Shown: positions 10,453 to 22,776, numbered from the stretch's first letter. The stretch is DNA of 64,000 bases from Monocercomonoides exilis (GCA_001643675.2 LSRY02000008.1:1313501-1377500), one strand, 5' to 3'. Notes: generated by a model not told the origin, from the letters alone. Translations and numbers: made by a program.

Positions 10453-11883
10453 TTATAATTTGCCCAACTCGCTTCTTGACACAAGTGAAAGTGTTCCACT
10501 TCTATAAGACACCACAACCACACTCGGTGAAGTTCCTTCTGTTGAGTTGCAATCAATCTTCAGCTTTCTCATCCCCAGATGACCTGTTGACACACTGAAC
10601 AGTGTTCCAGCTGCTGAAAGTGCTCCTGTTCCAATCGAACTCTCCGTCCTCCCTTTCCCAATAACTGAAATCTTCTTTGTCTCAATCTCAATTGTTGTTG
10701 TCTCGCTTTGATGATTCCCTTCCATCAATGTGACAGACAGACTCATCTGTATTTCGCACATCTCAAACGCCTTCTTCACCGTTTTGCACGGATTTGACTC
10801 ATTAGTCCCACACTGATCAATCAAATCATTTCCATTCACCGAAACATAGATCGTCTTGTCCTTCAGCCAATCCTTTTTCATTGTTTGATCATACACCCAA
10901 CTCCCTGAACTCGAATAATTATACACATAACACAGTCTCTGGTCATCTGTGTTTGTTGTGTAGCATTCATTAAACGGATTTCCATTGTTCAAAAAAACAT
11001 TGTAATAATCGACATAATACGCATCGTGACCATATGGAACATTGGACAGACATTTGCATCCGTGGAAGAACAGGAAATAACAATAAATCGTTTCATTTGG
11101 CGCTGTTTGTTTGTTTGGCTCCAACCTCAAACCTCCTCCATGTGATACTGCTGAGCACGAAATAAACTGAACGCTCCTCATTTTGAATTGGACTGGTACA
11201 TTATATAAACTAATACCCCCACCATATGAATTTGTAACCGAACATGAAGTGAAACTGCAGTCAAACATACAAGCACTCTCCCCTTCTCCATTTTCTGTTG
11301 GAATGCATCCTATTCCTGAAACCTGAAAAGATTCAAAAAGAAGTCCTCCTCCGTAATTAACTGCTTTACAATTCTGGAATTCACAACTGCTGATCCGAGC
11401 ACATGTTGAAATGGTATTCACATACAATCCTCCTCCGGCATTGTTTTGAACAGAGCATGAATTAAAAAAATTATTTTCGATTTGAATAGATTTAATTGTA
11501 TGGCACATGATTCCGCCTCCACGACTGAATGCAAAACAGTTATTAAACAGACAATGTGAAACAGATAGTTCTCCATTTCCCTTGTTGTACATGAAAATAG
11601 CCCCTCCACTCGATATCCCGTCTGTATTAGAGTCAATTTCTCCAGTTGTCTTCGATCCACTCCATTCGCACCAAATAAATGAATTTGCTCCATTATCTGT
11701 TGTATTTTGTCTCCCTGGAGTCAACTTTCCATCTGCAGTTCCAGTGCATTCAACATTCCTTGTTCTGCAACACCCAATAAATGAAGTGTTCGAAACAGTC
11801 AGAGATGCAAAGGGATTATTGAGGGAATGAACAATTCCTCCATCATATGCATCGCAGACTGATGAGAATGAGCAACCATTCAT
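10453..11883 (-). CDS. Beta-helix repeat protein, mirror copy
   Basis: 476 residues, the same architecture as 5565-6995. At least one replacement separates the copies: the HECKC motif is HGCKC here (GAA to GGA). The two genes face each other tail to tail across the AT-rich palindrome centre. Both frames remain open, so either both are used or the duplication is recent or homogenised. Confidence 0.75.
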   Translation of the reverse strand: MNGCSFSSVCDAYDGGIVHSLNNPFASLTVSNTSFIGCCRTRNVECTGTADGKLTPGRQNTTDNGANSFIWCEWSGSKTTGEIDSNTDGISSGGAIFMYNKGNGELSVSHCLFNNCFAFSRGGGIMCHTIKSIQIENNFFNSCSVQNNAGGGLYVNTISTCARISSCEFQNCKAVNYGGGLLFESFQVSGIGCIPTENGEGESACMFDCSFTSCSVTNSYGGGISLYNVPVQFKMRSVQFISCSAVSHGGGLRLEPNKQTAPNETIYCYFLFFHGCKCLSNVPYGHDAYYVDYYNVFLNNGNPFNECYTTNTDDQRLCYVYNYSSSGSWVYDQTMKKDWLKDKTIYVSVNGNDLIDQCGTNESNPCKTVKKAFEMCEIQMSLSVTLMEGNHQSETTTIEIETKKISVIGKGRTESSIGTGALSAAGTLFSVSTGHLGMRKLKIDCNSTEGTSPSVVVVSYRSGTLSLVSRSELGKL

Positions 11884-12105
11884 AAAACTTGATATTTGAG
11901 GAAATGTAGTTGTTGGAGATAGGCAATCTGAAGATGCTGTTGAGATGTTGAAAAATGATAATTTGGAGAGGGATACAAGGGGAATAGAAGGTGATGAGAA
12001 AAAGTCGGTAAATAGAGGAGAAATGCGATTCTCTCACAGAAGTTCTTCCTATACATTCTCCTTCCCCACTCCTCTTGGCAAAGCGTCGCAAAATATCATT
12101 ATGTG

Positions 12106-13295
12106 GCTATATCCCTTTTTCTGCCTCTATTGCTGCTGCTTCCGAAAAGATTTTTGTTAAAAAAATTCCACAAAAATTTCTTTTCCCATTCTCTTCAGTT
12201 TTTTCTGCCTGGATCATTCTGCCAAACACTCTTCTGGATTCTGTTTTCTCCCAATTTCTTCCAGGAATGCCCAGAAAAAAACAGTGCTTCCACATCCCGT
12301 ATTTCATGCTCCCCCAGCGCTTTTGACAACACCTGATCGCATCACACATCAATCAAATCAAAAATTAAAAAATACAAACACAAATAAAAATAAAAAATGG
12401 AACATGAAGAAAATGAACAAACAAGAATAAAATACCTCCACAAATCTTCATTTCCCTTCACTCCCCTCATCCCCTGTTTGCCTCCCTCTAATTAACTCTC
12501 ACCCCAACATCATCCACTCCAAGCACCACACACACCACGCCTTCGCTTTTCATATCCAATTCCAAAAATAAAGAAAAAATAATATGTTGTTCTCGCCCGC
12601 TCTTCCATTGCCCATTCAACATCACTCTCACCATTCTTCTCTTCCCATCTTCCTCCATCCAATCTTCAATCCAAAAAAAAAATATGAAATATCTCTTCTT
12701 CCTCTTCTCATTCTTCAAGCAAGGCTTAAAAAAAACAGTCTTCACCCCGTCGCCATCCCTCAGGCAACATATGATGGCTTTCCATGCATCTTTCGGCAAT
12801 TCACTCAATATCCTCAATAAAGAAAAACAAAATAAAAAATATAAAATATATAAATTCTCATGAAACAAATCACCAAACCTGTCTCCTCTTTCACCATGAA
12901 AGGCTCACAAAGCAATCGCACATTCCCTTTCCTGTGCTGCCTCGACTGCCCAGATGAGCATGACTGCATCCCCAAACATCCCCACCCATCAGCTGCCAAA
13001 AATACAACATCCAACTCGCTTTTGTCACCCCCTTTAAAATAAAAAATATGTGTGTGAAAATCCCAGCTGCAATGTGTTCTTCCATCAGTCAGGCACTCTG
13101 CTCCACACTCTTTATCCCCCTCCCCTTTCCTGCTCCTTCTCACAATCATTGTTTCCCACTTTCGCCTTTCTTTTCCAAAAAAAGAATTGCTGAAAAATCA
13201 TCCCATCAATCATAGCTGCTGCAAGCACCATTTTCTATTGTGCGCATCCGCTTCTCTGATCAGCCACAAGCTGAACCCTGCTCCCCGCAAACAAT
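12106..13295 (-). CDS. Conserved hypothetical gene U, mirror copy
   Basis: Right-arm copy of 4154-5342 with a few replacements (ARKAITCC becomes AWKAIICC; MFVRRSR becomes MIVRRSR). It has the same in-frame stops at Trp positions, so it is probably not functional as a simple ORF. Function unknown. Confidence 0.3.
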
Positions 13296-13591
13296 CTCGC
13301 TTAGAAATCAAACACTGCCAAATACACGAATTTCAGAAAATGAACAAATATATCCCCAAAACAAGTTTAATTTTTGTTTTCACACACCCCTCTCAACCTC
13401 GTCCCTTTTCACTCAGCCATTGCCGAGAAAAAGAAAATATCAAAATGATTTGTTGGTTTGAGTCTTTTTTGTAATGGATTCAATGATCATCAGATTTGAA
13501 AAAACGGAATATTCCATTCACAGAATGAGAAATCCGTGAATGAGCATTACCTGCAGAACTAAGAATATTATTTCCTGTGTGACAACAGACA

Positions 13592-13991
13592 ATGGTGGAG
13601 ATGCATTATTTTTGGAATTCTGACCTTTGATTTTTGTCAATTGGATGGCCAAGGGGATTGCAACAATTTCATCAAAAACACAAAAAGACATAATGTATGT
13701 AATTTATATTGTTCTATTGATTGTGAAGATATTTCCATCTGTATCCTCTCCAAAGTGCAGGAATCCGAATTATTGTTGAAATGGCCAATCTCCGCTTTGG
13801 AGAGCAATACGATGAGAATGGAGCAGATTATTATACAGCCATTGGGAAATAAAGGACGTTACGGAAGATACATGATTTTCATAATTTTTTATTTGGTGCA
13901 AGAGGTGAAAACAAATTCAATTGTTATTTTATTGAATGAAAATAACAAGAAGGAATTCTGTGAAGGACAAAATCTGCACAGAATTATATAG
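13592..13991 (+). CDS. Conserved hypothetical fragment, mirror copy
   Basis: Right-arm copy of 3458-3856, with the same CEDISI core at about 13721-13757. The first ATG-started part differs slightly between arms. Confidence 0.3.
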
Positions 13992-14223
13992 AATTTTAAA
14001 ACCTAAGGCAAAGGAGAAGCTTTTTTGGCAAAGAAAGTGGCAGGCGATATCGAGGGAAGGACAATTTTTGCGAATAAAAACTTAGAAAACAATGCAAAGC
14101 AATGAGAGTGGAGATCAGCAACATCAATGGGAGTTAAACAGCTGTTGCTGCCGTTGGAAAGATGCATGTGTGTTTTGTGGAATATGCGCAGAGAAGCAAG
14201 ACTTTCCAAAAATTCGTGCTTAA

Positions 14224-14391
14224 ATGAAAAAAAGAATGATTTGTGACAAAAGCATCAGTCTCGGCCTGTGTTCCTGCAAGAATGGCAAGACAAGTGAAGC
14301 ACCCTGCAGCTGTTACCGTTCTTTAACCTTCACCGAGCTGCTACAAGGGCGAGTGGAAAGCTTGGCGTTTTGTTGTCATGGGCAGCATTAA
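14224..14391 (+). CDS. Small Cys-rich ORF, mirror copy
   Basis: Identical 55-residue frame to 3057-3224. The sequence after the stop begins GTAATTTG, which could be a splice donor if this is an exon. Confidence 0.3.
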   Translation: MKKRMICDKSISLGLCSCKNGKTSEAPCSCYRSLTFTELLQGRVESLAFCCHGQH

Positions 14392-15608
14392 GTAATTTGA
14401 GTTGGGAATTATCATCTTCCCGTCTCCATCAACGGTATTTCGACTTCTGCTGGCATAGTTCAGTATTTTTTGAGGCTCTGTTTGGCTGCTAATTTGGGGT
14501 TGGGCTGTTTTGCTACAGTTGTTGCGGGAGATGGCAACAAAGCGACTTTGTCATATCTGCCGCCAACTGCAACAGGTGGATCAGCCTTTTTCTTCTTCTT
14601 CTTCTTCTTCTTCTTCGTTTTTGTCATTTTTGGAGCAGACGAGCATTGGCAGCAACGAGGGATGAATTGAGGCAAGCACATGCAATATGTGTGGGGAGAG
14701 CCAAGGGATAAAAGGACGGGCATGTCCCTGACGTTCCTGATATTGCCATGACAGAAAATGGGATGTGCGCTTGAAGTGCCGGGGATGAGCGAAGCAGCGC
14801 AACGGCTATGGAGCAGCACACAACACTCAAGGCATGCTGTTTATCCGCGTTTTGTGTTGACTGTGCTTGAGGCAGAGGGAATGGCGGGATGTGTGCTCTT
14901 TTTTGTGTGAGTTGCATGGTTGGAGAGGATGAGGAAAGGAGGGATGGAAGTGCCTTGTTTTATTTGAGAGGAAGGCAGAAGAGAGAGAAGGAAGATATGG
15001 ATTGAAAGAATCAAGGAAGAGAAGAAGGGTTATGAGACTGAGATGAGAGAAACGAGGGAACAAGAGAAGGAGAAGAAGAATGAGGAGAAGAGAAGGGAAG
15101 TGAAGAAGCGGAAAATGAAGCGGAAGGTTTCGAGAAGAAAAAGGTATAAGGATAACATCTAAAAAATCATATTTTTGATATTTTATTTCAAATTTATTTT
15201 CAAATATTCTTTCAATATTCTTTTCTTTTTTTCCATATTTTATTTAATATTTCTTCGGTTTATCTTTTTTCCCCTGAATTTTTACAGTTGTTTTTTTAAT
15301 GACAAAAGTGCATTTGCATGAGTCGTCAAGAGCAATGGATGCGAATGGAATGTGGGAAAAAGGCAGAAGAAGACAACAGAAGAAAAAAGAGATTTTAGGG
15401 AAAGCAAATGGCGAAGAAGATTATGTTCTTGTTTCAATTTGGAGGCACTGAAGGAAAAAGACGCTTTTCTTTTGGGGATATACATTTCAGAAGCAGGAGA
15501 AGAGGAAGGAAAGAGGAACTCAAGCTCATTTGAATCTTGATGAACATCTCGTTGAGAGGCATGGAAGGCTTATGGAAAATGAGAGAGGGAAAGGAAATGT
15601 TTCGGTGA

Positions 15609-17111
15609 GTGAATCAAGCTCTATTCCTTTCGTCATCTTCAATACCCCTAATATCCCTATCTCATTTGACGTTTTTCAACATCTCGACAGAATCCACTTC
15701 TTGTTCATCTGCAACAACTACATTATCACAAGCATCAAGTTTTTTGAGCAGTTGCTCATTTTCGTCTGTTTGTGATGCATATGATGGAGGGATTGTTCCC
15801 TCCCTCAACAACCCCTTTGCCTCTCTGACAGCCTCAAACACATCATTCATTGGGTGTTGCAGAACAAGAAATGTTGAATGCACTGGAACTGCAGACAGAA
15901 AATGGACTCCAGGGAGACAAAATGAAACAGAAAATGGAGCGAATACATTCACTTGGTGCGAATGGAGTGGATCGAAGGCTCCTGAGAAGAGCGACGATTA
16001 TTCAAATCAAGCCTCGAATGGAGGAGCAATATTTATGCACACCTTAACATCTGGAACACTTACCGTTTCTCACTGCGCATTCAATGACTGCTCATCATAT
16101 TGGTGTGGAGGAGGGATTATGTGCTATACTATCAAAGCAGCGACTGTTGAAAGCAGCACTTTCAATTGCTGTGTCTCCTCAAATCGATATGGGGGAGGTG
16201 TGTATTTGTATAATGTTTCTTCGTGTGCTCGAGTGAGTGGATGCGAGTTCAAAAACTGTCAAGCGATTGGTTCAGGTGGAGGATTGAAATTAGATAATTT
16301 TCAGGTTTCTGGAATAGGATGTGTTGGAAATGAAAGTGGAGAAGGGGAGAGTGCGTGTGTGTTTGACTGCTGTTTCACTTCATGCTCAGTCACAAATACT
16401 GTTGGTGGAGGCATGTATTGTGTTAATATTCCTGCCACGCAATTCAAAATGAGGAGTGTTCAGTTTATTTCATGTTCAGCAACGTCAACTGGAGGAGGAT
16501 TGTGTTTGCATCCAAATCGAGCAACAGCACCAAATGATAAAATTTATTGTTTCTTCATATTTTTCCATGAATGCAAATGCTCTGCAGCCACTCCATATGG
16601 GCATGATATGATATATTACGATAATAACAATTTATATTTATCTCAAAATAATCCGTTTTATGAATGTTACACAACAAACACAGATGACCAGAGAGTGTGC
16701 TACGGATATTGGACAAGTGACTGGGCATATCAGCTCACGGACAAGAAGGAGTGGCTGAACGAATGGTCGAAGGTTCTGTTTGTGGGGGTGAATGGTAAGG
16801 ACTCGAGTGGGCTGTGTGGGATGGGCGAATCGGCACCTTGCAAGACGGTAGGACACGCAGTGGAGATGGGTTTGGAAGAGCTGAGCTCATCAGTCATGCT
16901 GATGGAAGGGAATCATGTGAGTGAGGCAACAACAATTGATATTGGAGAAAAGAAGATTTCAGTCATTGGGAAGGGAAGGGAAACATGTTCAATTGGAACA
17001 GAAACAAATTTTTATATTTCATCATTCTCTTCTTTTTCTTTTTCATCACTATTATTGCCTGTTTTTAAGATTTTTGTCTGTTGGAGTTATTCAGCTGAAA
17101 GCATAATCTAG
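15609..17111 (+). CDS. Beta-helix repeat protein, right-arm copy (open)
   Basis: 500 residues, uninterrupted here but broken in the left arm. It starts with the Ser-rich LTFFNIST...S region that precedes the helix in all copies, then CSFSSVCDAYDGG, CCRTRNVEC and six GGG-type turns. The second helix segment is of the WLNEWSKVLFVGVNGKD type shared with 47959-50097. The conserved upstream SVSES motif is in another frame (15530-15775), so this arm too carries a frame break, at a different place. After SIGTE the frame runs into a Ser/Phe-rich tail unlike other members, indicating C-terminal truncation. Confidence 0.65.
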   Translation: MNQALFLSSSSIPLISLSHLTFFNISTESTSCSSATTTLSQASSFLSSCSFSSVCDAYDGGIVPSLNNPFASLTASNTSFIGCCRTRNVECTGTADRKWTPGRQNETENGANTFTWCEWSGSKAPEKSDDYSNQASNGGAIFMHTLTSGTLTVSHCAFNDCSSYWCGGGIMCYTIKAATVESSTFNCCVSSNRYGGGVYLYNVSSCARVSGCEFKNCQAIGSGGGLKLDNFQVSGIGCVGNESGEGESACVFDCCFTSCSVTNTVGGGMYCVNIPATQFKMRSVQFISCSATSTGGGLCLHPNRATAPNDKIYCFFIFFHECKCSAATPYGHDMIYYDNNNLYLSQNNPFYECYTTNTDDQRVCYGYWTSDWAYQLTDKKEWLNEWSKVLFVGVNGKDSSGLCGMGESAPCKTVGHAVEMGLEELSSSVMLMEGNHVSEATTIDIGEKKISVIGKGRETCSIGTETNFYISSFSSFSFSSLLLPVFKIFVCWSYSAESII

Positions 17112-17261
17112 GATCGGAAATGGGAGATTTTTGGAAGCTGAAGAAAAGGAATTATGTTAGAAATGAGATGAACAGCGGAAATAGGTCATATGGGCTTTGT
17201 GAGCAGAAAGGAAAAGTGCCTTGAGAGATACAAGAAGAAGGAAAAGAAGAAGAAGAAGAGG

Positions 17262-17338
17262 AGGAGGAGGAAGAAGAGGAAGAGGAAGAGGAAGAGGAAG
17301 AGGAAGAGGAAGAGGAAGAGGAAGAGGAAGAGGAAGAA
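17262..17338. repeat. GAAGAG microsatellite
   Basis: Mirror of the CTCTTC tract at 115-200, with one extra triplet unit. Confidence 0.85.
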
Positions 17339-17669
17339 GAACATATTTATGAAGCGTAGAAATTTTTTAAACATTTTGAATGATAATTTTTTTTTCCAAG
17401 TGTTATAATATTTGCTGTTATATTCAATGCAAATGCAAGCATATGGAGTGCGGAAAGATGAGAGAAGGCGGCATGATAAGGGTTTAGAGGAATGAGCGAA
17501 GAAATAAATGAATAGAAAAGAAGATATTCTTCGAAGGTTTAGGAGGGCATATACCGCGAATCTTGTTAAAAGCAAAAAGAAAGAGTGAGAAATTGATTAC
17601 GCGACAAAAGAATGCGTCTGAGAATAATTTGAGAAGAGAAAAAGAAGAATGAAAAAGAAGAAGGTGCTT

Positions 17670-19733
17670 TTAAAAAAATTTGATCGAAAGAGAAAATTTG
17701 ACGAAAGAGAATGAATGAAAGAAGGAGGATAAGAGGAAAAGAAAGGTTAATTTGGAAATATTGTTTTGAGGAAATGTTGAAAAAATGTTAGAAGAAAGAA
17801 AAAGAAGAAAGGGAAATAGAAATTGATGAGGATACGAAGAAGATGGAGAAGTTGATATTGCAACATCATCCAACGAGAGTGACCCATTCCCATCAGTTAC
17901 CACAGCCACACTCGGAGAAGTTCCTTCTGTTGAGTTACAATCAATCTTCAAGTGACTCATTCCCAAATGACCTGTTGACACGCTGAACAGCGATCCAGTT
18001 GATGAAAGTGCCCCTGTTCCAATCAAACTCTTATCTTTGCCTTTCCCAATAACTGAAATCTTCTTTGTCTCAATATTAATAGTTGTTGTCTCGCTCGTGT
18101 GATCCCCGCCCATCAGTGTGACTGACAGGCTCACCTGGATCACGCTCTTTTCAACTGCAACACCAATGGTTCTACATGCATATGATTCATTCGCCCCACA
18201 AAACTCTTCTGCGTTTCCTCCACTCACAGCCACAAATCGATTGAGAATCCCTCTCTTCAACCAATCCTTTTTCGATGTTTGGTTATATGACCAACCCTTG
18301 GAATCTGTATAATTATATCCGTAGCACACTCTCTGGTCATCTGTGTTTGTGGTGTAACATTCATAGAACGGATTATTTTGAGATAAATATACACTGTAGT
18401 AATCATAATACATCACATCATGCCCATATGGAGTGGCTGCAGAGCATTTGCATTCATGGAAGAACAAAAAATAACAATAAATTAAATCTTTTTGTGATGT
18501 TTGTCTTAATGGATACAGCTCCAATCCTCCTCCATATCCATTTGCTGTGCATGAAATAAACTGAATGCTCCTCATTTTGAATTGCGTGATGGGAATATTT
18601 GCACAATACATACCTCCACCATGATTATTTGTGATTGAGCATGAAGTGAAACTGCAGTCAAACACACACGCACTCTCCCCTTCTCCATTTTCTGTTCCAA
18701 TGCATCCTATTCCTGAAACATTAAAATTTTCGAGAAAAAGTCCTCCTCCCCATTTATTTGCTTTACAATTCTGGAATTCACATCCACTGATCCGAACACA
18801 CGATGAAATCACATAAATACACATCCCTCCTCCAACCCAAGTTTGCGCGGTGCATGAGTTGAACGAATTGTTTTCAATTTCAACCGATTTGATTTTTGCA
18901 CACATAACTCCCCCTCCATCGTAATGGGCATAGCAGTCGTTGAATGAGCAGTGCTTAATAGAAACTGATGCGTTTGATTGACTGTGCATGCAGATGGCCC
19001 CTCCATTTGAAGCAACGTCTTCCCATGTATTTTCTGTTCCGGTCGTCCTCGATCCGTTCCACTCACACCAAATAAATGAATTTGCTCCATTGAATGTTTC
19101 GTTCTGTCTATCTGGCTTTATAATATTATCTGCAGTTCCTCCACATTCAACATTCCTTGTCCGACAACATCCAATAAACGAGGTGTTTGAGGCTGTCAAT
19201 GAAGCCAAGGGGTTGTTGAGGGAATGAACAATTCCGCCATCATATGCGTCGCTAACTGATGAGAATGAGCAACCATTCATAAAACAAGAGGTTTGGGTTG
19301 ATGTTGTTGTTGAAGGTGAACATGCATCATTTGCTGTTGATATATTGAAAAAAGTGAGTCTGGAGAGGGATATTAGGGGTATTGAAGGAGATGAGAGGAA
19401 TGGGGCAGATGAGACACAAAAAGAAGAGAAGTGTGATTCACTCACTGAAATACTCCCTTCAATGCCTTCTCCATCTCCATCTCCTTCTCCTTCTCTTCCT
19501 CTTCCTCTGCCTCTTTCTCCTTCTCCATCACCTTTTTCTTCACCTCCACTCTTCTCCCCTCCATGTCCCTTCCCTCCAAACAGCCTTCCAGAGTAAATCT
19601 CTCCCGCTCTTCTCCACCCTTTCAATGTGATGTTTGTCAACACCCCAATGCTCCCACTCAGATCAAATGCACCTGCACCATCATCCTTCCCCATCCCCAC
19701 AACACACCCTCTCGCCACAACCACATATCTCAC
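17670..19733 (-). CDS. Beta-helix repeat protein with linker domain
   Basis: 687 residues. The N-terminal part (GMGKDDGAGAFDLSGSIGV then LKGWRRAGEIYSGRLFGG) resembles the end of a preceding unit, followed by an Arg/Gly/Glu-rich linker and SISVSESHFSSF. The GGG-turn helix then runs through about residue 430 and the second helix segment is the RFVAVSGGNAEEFCGANES type, shared with 31101-32537. No ATG is found at the very start (GTG at 19733; first Met is in VGMGKD), so the frame is an internal part of a longer gene or is 5' truncated. After LDDVAISTS the tail becomes Phe/Ser-rich and unrelated. It converges with 15609-17111. Confidence 0.7.
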   Translation of the reverse strand: MRYVVVARGCVVGMGKDDGAGAFDLSGSIGVLTNITLKGWRRAGEIYSGRLFGGKGHGGEKSGGEEKGDGEGERGRGRGREGEGDGDGEGIEGSISVSESHFSSFCVSSAPFLSSPSIPLISLSRLTFFNISTANDACSPSTTTSTQTSCFMNGCSFSSVSDAYDGGIVHSLNNPLASLTASNTSFIGCCRTRNVECGGTADNIIKPDRQNETFNGANSFIWCEWNGSRTTGTENTWEDVASNGGAICMHSQSNASVSIKHCSFNDCYAHYDGGGVMCAKIKSVEIENNSFNSCTAQTWVGGGMCIYVISSCVRISGCEFQNCKANKWGGGLFLENFNVSGIGCIGTENGEGESACVFDCSFTSCSITNNHGGGMYCANIPITQFKMRSIQFISCTANGYGGGLELYPLRQTSQKDLIYCYFLFFHECKCSAATPYGHDVMYYDYYSVYLSQNNPFYECYTTNTDDQRVCYGYNYTDSKGWSYNQTSKKDWLKRGILNRFVAVSGGNAEEFCGANESYACRTIGVAVEKSVIQVSLSVTLMGGDHTSETTTINIETKKISVIGKGKDKSLIGTGALSSTGSLFSVSTGHLGMSHLKIDCNSTEGTSPSVAVVTDGNGSLSLDDVAISTSPSSSYPHQFLFPFLLFLSSNIFSTFPQNNISKLTFLFLLSSFFHSFSFVKFSLSIKFF

Positions 19734-19910
19734 CCCTACTCTCGCCTCAAACCACCAGCCCTATCCTCTTCATCTCAACCGATGAGTTTTACAACTCCCC
19801 ACAACAAACTTTTCATCTTCTTCCCTTTTTCACACTCTTCTTCAAATGTTCCTCAAAAAATCATTTCCCTTACTCTCTTTCATCTCATTTCTCTTATTTT
19901 CTTCCTTCAT

Positions 19911-19990
19911 TCCTCTTCATTCCTCTTCATTCCTCTTCATTCCTCTTCATTCCTCTTCATTCCTCTTCATTCCTCTTCATTCCTCTTCAT
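19911..19990. repeat. 10-bp minisatellite
   Basis: Eight exact tandem copies of TCCTCTTCAT, preceded by a partial copy. Confidence 0.95.
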
Positions 19991-21509
19991 TGAATTTTCT
20001 CTTTCAGTTTTTATGCTAACAAATATCTCTTCTCCATAATTCTTCTTCTCGATTTTATGTTGTGCATATAATTCAGCCATATCACCAATTTCATTCCCTC
20101 TCTTCTGTCTCTTCACCTCCTTGTCTTCAAATCGTTGCATAAATCTTCAAATCTCTTCTCTTCCATTCATTACGTTTTACACCTCCGGCTCATTTATCTA
20201 TATTCTCAAAATTTATTATTGTCTGATTTCTGAAAAGTGCCCAAAAGCCGTCTTTCCGCGTTTCATGCTCATCTCTTGGCATTGAGTATTCCCGCAAAAC
20301 TTCTTATTTCTTGCAACAACAAATTGTCATTTGAAAAAATCGGATTTGAAAAAAAAAAAAGAGAGAGAAAGAAAGTAATTACGCTCGTTAATAATTACCT
20401 CAAATATTGCAACTATCTTTTCGACACACCAAATCAATCTTCTCCTTATTCTTCTTTTGTTAAATATTCGTCTGAATGGAAAATTTTGGAAAAAGTTCTG
20501 GCACCTTTGTTCATTACTCAGCTGCAGATGTGTTCAACTAGCTGTGCGGCCCTTGTTCTGTTGCCTAAGCCTTGCCTTAAATTGAAGAACCTGCCAAAAT
20601 TGCAAGTTTGCTCTTTATGGATTTCTCTGCTAACATTTGAAATCAGATCTTCAATAAAGTTTGTTGTTCATCATTATTTTTTTTTCCCCTTTTTTCCTTT
20701 TTTTCTTTCTTTTTGATGTTTATTTCTGAAGTCTGAGCGAATGGGTTATTGTTAAAGAATAGCGTTTGATCAAAATTGCAGGAATCACCAATTATCGCCA
20801 GGTGTATTGCATTCTGAGTCATTTAGCCTTTCGCGCTGTTAGGATTTGCTCGTTGGAATGTTTATGATGAGAAAGAATAATTATTAAAAATATGATGTTG
20901 TGGATGGAATACCTTTTTCTTTGCGTTTCTTTCATGTGAAGAACTCCAAATGAAATAGAAAGGTCATGAAGGAGGATTGATTGAAGAAGTTGTGATGAAG
21001 CGAGAAAAGAATAAAAAAATGAAAGACAGCAATGTGATTATGCCATGTGTTTTCATGGACATTTTTCCGCTGTAATTTGCATGAAGAAGAGATTATCGGA
21101 TTGATTGAGCATGCGACTCTGGCATGCAAAAAGGCGAAGCATTTGAATTCTGTCAATGTTATATTTTTCTATTCCACACCATTATTTCGCATTCTGAATA
21201 GCTTTTCTGTTTTTCATCTTGCCTCTTTTCTATATCTTTTTTCATCATTATGCACCGCATTCGAAATTGCATCAGTTTTGTTTCAAATGTGTTCCGTTTT
21301 TTAAATGATGCATATACTTCAAAAACTGCACATGACTTGTTTGTCAAAGTTATTTTTACAAAATGATATTCTTGCTCTTTTTATTCAGCAGATATTATTG
21401 GTTGCTCTGCGAAATGGAAAAGTGAACAACGAACAGAAATTTCCAAGCCACATCAAAAACATAAAAAATATTTCAAAACATAGAAATTTGTTTTTCAAGA
21501 AAAACACGA

Positions 21510-22480
21510 ATTCTTGTCTCCAAGAATAATCCCGGATCTTCTTTCACCTTTCATTCATTTATGCCAGTATGTTGATTTGCTTCATCAAAAAACAGTTTTC
21601 TCTTCAACCATTCCTGCTCCGCACTTCATCGTGTTCCGCCTTTCCCTTTTGCGTTTGACTCAAAGCGCTGTTGACGGCTCTCCCTTGAATCAAGTCATCT
21701 GTGCTCCTCGCCTCATCGCTCGCCATCATTTCAAACAGCTCAATGATATCCTTTGCCAGATTTCTGTTGTTTCCGCTTGATGCTCTGTGCAGTCTCACAA
21801 AGACATGTCATCAGATGCTCATTCTTCCTCTCTTCCTTTCTTCATTAATCGATTTCTCAAACCTTATGCTCGACAAATAGATCAGATTGAACTGAAAATG
21901 AATCATTTTTTTTTCTCAAGCCCAAATGCACAGCGTGCTTCTCCAACAACATCGTGTTGTCCAATGACATCTTATTATCGCCTGCCATTTTGCCCATTCC
22001 ATTCAACAGTTCTTCTGAAAATGTCAAATTGCATCTCTCTTTCTCTCGTGTCTTCCCCCTTTTTCACCCTGTGTCTCAGCATCGCCCCAGTTTCCCGAAT
22101 AATCCTGTCATATCAGCTGAAAAATCTGAAATGCTCATCAAATATCGAATTAGCCTCATGGCACACAAACCCAGAAGCATCTGCCTCTTTTGCATCTCCA
22201 TGCTTCCCCTGATTCAACACCATCTGATAATTGAGCTTGCAGGGATTTTGAAATTAACAACTGCCAAGCAGCAGACAGAAAGCAATTGCAAGCTCAAACA
22301 ACAACAGTCATTCAAACTCCGTTGCCTCTGCTGCTCAACTTGCTTCAAAAACGAAAGGCCAACAAAAAAAGATAGAAAGTGGTTGCTAATGAATGGCAAA
22401 AATAAAATGAAATACACATGCATTGCATTTTCCAAAAAAATATTTCACAAGTTGCCAATTCATAACGAAAATCCTTTATA
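21510..22480 (-). CDS. Possible spliced gene, unknown function
   Basis: The minus strand has several adjacent coding-like pieces in different frames. One reads LAKDIIELFEMMASDEARST and on to GKAEHDEVRSRNG (21604-21798). Another reads ELLNGMGKMAGDNKMSLDNT and on to a TTTCAG-like acceptor (about 21890-22030). A third is around 22214-22435. GC content is higher than the flanks. Exon joins could not be fixed by eye and no family is recognised. Confidence 0.25.
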
Positions 22481-22776
22481 ATTATGTTTCAATTTTTATC
22501 TTTGATTTCAGACTTCACAAGGAACATCAATCTTATGAAAATACTCGGATGTTCTGGAATCTGTCAGCCACAGACTTTGTTTCACTCCAAATTTTATCAG
22601 TTCCAATATATTCCAATAATTATGGCTTGTTGATGTGCAGAGAGTCTGTTTGTTAAAAAACTTGTTTTAACAACAGTTTTGAAGGATTTAAGTATGTATC
22701 ATGATCAAGACATTCGGAATATTTTGATGGCCGCAACGCTGTTTGCAGTGTGAAGCGGGATGTGATGGGGTGAAAT

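Larger units (their letters stand above)
8947..17448. repeat. Palindrome 1, right arm
   Basis: Reverse-complement partner of 1-8502. It carries mirror copies of two beta-helix genes, the conserved hypothetical block, and the AT-rich inner flank. Sequence after 17448 has no partner inside the window because the left arm is cut at base 1. Confidence 0.97.

Noticed and set aside
1-17448. Palindromes as assembly or fold-back read artefacts
   Set aside because: Tips are single-copy, arms differ by substitutions and indels, palindrome 3 arms diverge outward, and palindrome 2 has different flanking paralogues. A pure artefact would give exact arms. Not fully excluded for palindrome 1 or 4, whose outer ends are outside the window.
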